Assembly (NCBI GenBank): GCA_964017195.1 | Contig: OZ024895.1 | Span: 33,905,834-33,969,833 of the forward strand | DNA: 64,000 nucleotides | Origin: Siderastrea radians | Lineage: Eukaryota; Cnidaria; Anthozoa; Scleractinia; Rhizangiidae | Direction of reading: 5' to 3' | In this document: positions 61,905 to 64,000 of the stretch, in pieces | Layout of the letters: every line of letters begins with the position of its first letter | Numbering within the stretch: position 1 is the stretch's first letter | The notes under the pieces: model-generated | The model's input: the letters and a program-made list of their open reading frames with translations, nothing else | The model's database searches: none | What the model was told of the DNA's origin: nothing | Made by a program: the position numbers and the translations under genes

Positions 61905-62480
61905 CTCAAAAGATAGCACCACCTTTGTACAGCATAATAAACAGTACCACAGGAAATTACTGCTCAGTGGCTTTCGTTTGAATGGTCACACTTTAGGATT
62001 TCATCCACAGGCCAAATGTCAGAACTGCCTTGTACAGCATAATAAACAGCACCAAAGGAAAGTACTGCTCAATAGCTTTCATTTGAATGGGCAAACTTTA
62101 GGATTTCATCCACAGACTCAAAGTTAGAACCACCTTGTAGAGCATACCAAACAGGAGCACAGGAAAGTGCTGCTCAGTAGCTTACATCTGAATAGTCACA
62201 CTTAAGGATTCCATCCACAGACTCAAAAGATAGAACTGCCTTGAGCAGCACAAGGCAGTTCAGCACTGCTGAATGGCCTTCACTTGTAATGAGCGGTCAC
62301 AATAGGATCTCATTTATACTCACTGAAAAGTTGAACCACAACATACAGCAACAAAAAAAAGGGGGGGGGGAAGGAAAAACAGTATCACAGGAATGTATGG
62401 CTCAGTAGCTTTCACTTGAGTTGCCACACTTTGGGATTTCATCCAAAGACTCAAAACCACTTTAAACCACTGTTATTCAG
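61905..62480. repeat. 106-bp satellite, reverse orientation
   Basis: Four units with ACAGCATAATAAACAGNACC, GGAAAGTACTGCTCAGTAGC and GGATTTCATCCACAGACTCA at a period of about 105 bp (near 61925, 62030, 62135 and 62235). A decayed fifth part at 62390-62470 follows a poly(A)/poly(G) interruption. It lies upstream of the PCBD exon, probably in its first intron. Confidence 0.85.
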
Positions 62481-62517
62481 CCGTCATCTTACACGTATGA
62501 TGAGCTTGCAAAATTAA

Positions 62518-62719
62518 CCCTTTAAGCCTCGATGTATAGTGACAAGCATCTAATTTCTCCTTACAGTATCACTACTTGATGAAACATACAGGTCACCAGA
62601 ATAAAGGAAATGATCACCAAAGGTAAAACGTCTGGGTGTTTAATAAGTGAATTCTCTCAAGAAGTACCATCAGAGTATATGTGAGGAGAACATGTTTGTT
62701 GATATTGAACCTTTAAGGA
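62518..62719. mobile_element. piggyBac-like MITE copy (about 202 bp)
   Basis: Flanked by TTAA (62514-62517 and 62720-62723). Begins CCCTTTAAGCC. The interior aligns with 12330-12532 and 36451-36645. The right terminus is degenerate (CTTTAAGGA). Confidence 0.72.
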
Positions 62720-62799
62720 TTAATGAGGTGGTTGTAAAGCAGGGTTCTACTTGGGGTCTGTATTGCTGGATCTTTTGACATTTTGAACATTTCTGAGTG

Positions 62800-62990
62800 G
62801 ATTTTGAAAATACTTTTTTCTGAATGGTAATGGGCGATTCCAGAAAATATCCATACCATACCATGGACAGCTTTTCGGAATTCCAAGGGCAAGGGGGATT
62901 CTTTGAACTGGAAATTCGAAGGCATGAGGGGATACTTACGATTGGAATTCCGAAGGCATGGGGGGGGGTTACATCTGGGATTTCCACAGG
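62800..62990 (+). repeat. G-rich dispersed repeat
   Basis: GATTCCAGAAAATATCCATA is followed by repeated GGAATTCCNANGGC blocks with G runs, ending GGGATTTCCACAGG. It is the same family as 31912-32085, in the opposite orientation. Confidence 0.55.
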
Positions 62991-64000
62991 AGACAGACAA
63001 GAGTGTATTCCTTGAAAACGCTAATTTTATGGACTTTTAAAATCAGTTCACAAATAAAGCACGAACTGATGACACTGCTGACTACTGCGGAAGCAGGATA
63101 CAAGACAAGCATCGATCGATCAGACGTGTTCATTTGCAGAAGAAAACCAACAAAACGTGGGTTGTACATCAAGCTCCAGAGGCCTTAACGTTGATAAATT
63201 TCTTATCAGATTAATAAAATATGAAAAATCTGTTTCTTACCGCTTATACATTTCTTGTACTCCCGTCGCATGAACGGCGAAAACTCGCGCCAGTCCCTCA
63301 TTTCTAAGGAGCGCCTGCTGGATTTTGCAAATTCGGGAAATGGCGCATTACGTAAATTTAATAATCATACCATTTCAGTTTCCGCAAAAGTATGAAAGAT
63401 TTTTTTTTGTGTAATGCGTCAAATAACACAATAAAGTGGTCTCTGGAATACAAGTATAAAGTAACATTTGACAGGTTTTAAGAACCTTTTACATGTAGAC
63501 TCTCTGTTTTTCAATTCTTGCACACGCTACAAAACATTGTTCTTTTTTTTCTCTCATCAAAGGGGCCTCATAAATTATTTTGTCCATTCAGTGCGAAACA
63601 TGGCCTTTTTGACAGAGGACGCCATTTTTGAAGCTCGTGGGATTGGGAGTGGCTGCTGACCCCGATGGCTCAAATTCAAGATGGTGAAAACAAAAATACA
63701 CTCGATCGTAATATCTTCCGAGTGTACACACATACTTCACACAATATTCTTATTTTAATATTCTGTACCAGTTTGGGGCAATGTAAAGTGAATGCAGGTT
63801 GCATCTGTTGAACAGAGTTAAGGAGAAAACTTTTAATTTTTTTAATTTTTCATTCCAGAATTTCTGGAGTCATAATGACTCCCTCTATAACCAGCTGTAC
63901 TGAACAGAAGTGGAGTCATTTGATATAATTTTCCCTAAAATAAGCCAAATTGGGCATATTAGCGAACCCTGCAGGTATTTCCGAAGGGTTTGACAAAAAA
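62991..64000. other. Intergenic or upstream of PCBD, nothing firm
   Basis: The first exon of the PCBD gene could lie here on the minus strand. A candidate donor (AAGCGGTAAGA, about 63237) follows an open stretch with ATG at about 63303, but its phase does not fit the PCBD exon. No other feature was recognised. Confidence 0.35.

Noticed and set aside
63237..63303. First exon of PCBD (MRDWREFSPFMRREYKKCIS with donor GTAAGA)
   Set aside because: The donor leaves a one-base overhang, but the PCBD exon begins in phase 0, and the peptide has no resemblance to the family N-terminus.

Overview
The window looks like nuclear DNA of an anthozoan cnidarian, most likely a stony coral. It is AT-rich, has spliced genes with GT..AG introns, a tandem array of intronless rhodopsin-like receptors, and many short non-autonomous transposons. 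It also carries tRNA-derived SINE-like repeats of a type I associate with coral and anemone genomes. There are no bacterial operons, CRISPR arrays or phage modules. The species assignment is inference.

Layout. (1) 1-1657 is a broken, intron-free copy of a secreted Trp/Cys-rich tandem-repeat protein. The spliced, apparently intact paralogue is on the minus strand at 40696-44202. (2) About 2921-20744 is a tandem array of class A GPCR genes. Three are intact (3512-4612, 9968-11068, 18265-19341). Two are broken (7163-7516, 14656-15215), and an older relic lies just beyond (21050-21395). The units share their flanks and have been split by a Penelope-like retroelement fragment, MITEs and other insertions. 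(3) 24187-28745, minus strand, is an oligoribonuclease gene (REXO2/Orn family) with a 7-nt micro-exon. Its last conserved exon could not be found. (4) Head to head with it, 225 bp away, 28970-37825 plus strand is a three-exon gene for a long, mostly disordered protein with a C-terminal coiled coil. The product is not recognised. (5) 37826-40695 is repeat-rich, with a hairpin, a Harbinger-like MITE, a SINE relic and a TTAA MITE. (6) 46746-59081 is a direct tandem duplication of about 6.4 kb and 6.0 kb with no convincing gene. Four transposon insertions are present in one copy and absent from the other, so each has its empty site inside the window. (7) 61487-61798, minus strand, is the main exon of a pterin-4a-carbinolamine dehydratase (PCBD/DCoH) gene.

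The genes do not form one pathway. The region is mainly informative about genome change: birth and death of a receptor array, a probable retrocopy beside its spliced relative, and transposon insertions that can be dated against a segmental duplication. The best candidates for undescribed biology are the five-repeat FWWW/DDDNCDC secreted protein and the receptor family, which lacks the usual Trp 6.48 and Tyr 7.53 switch residues. All calls were made by eye from translations and alignments within the window; no database search was run.
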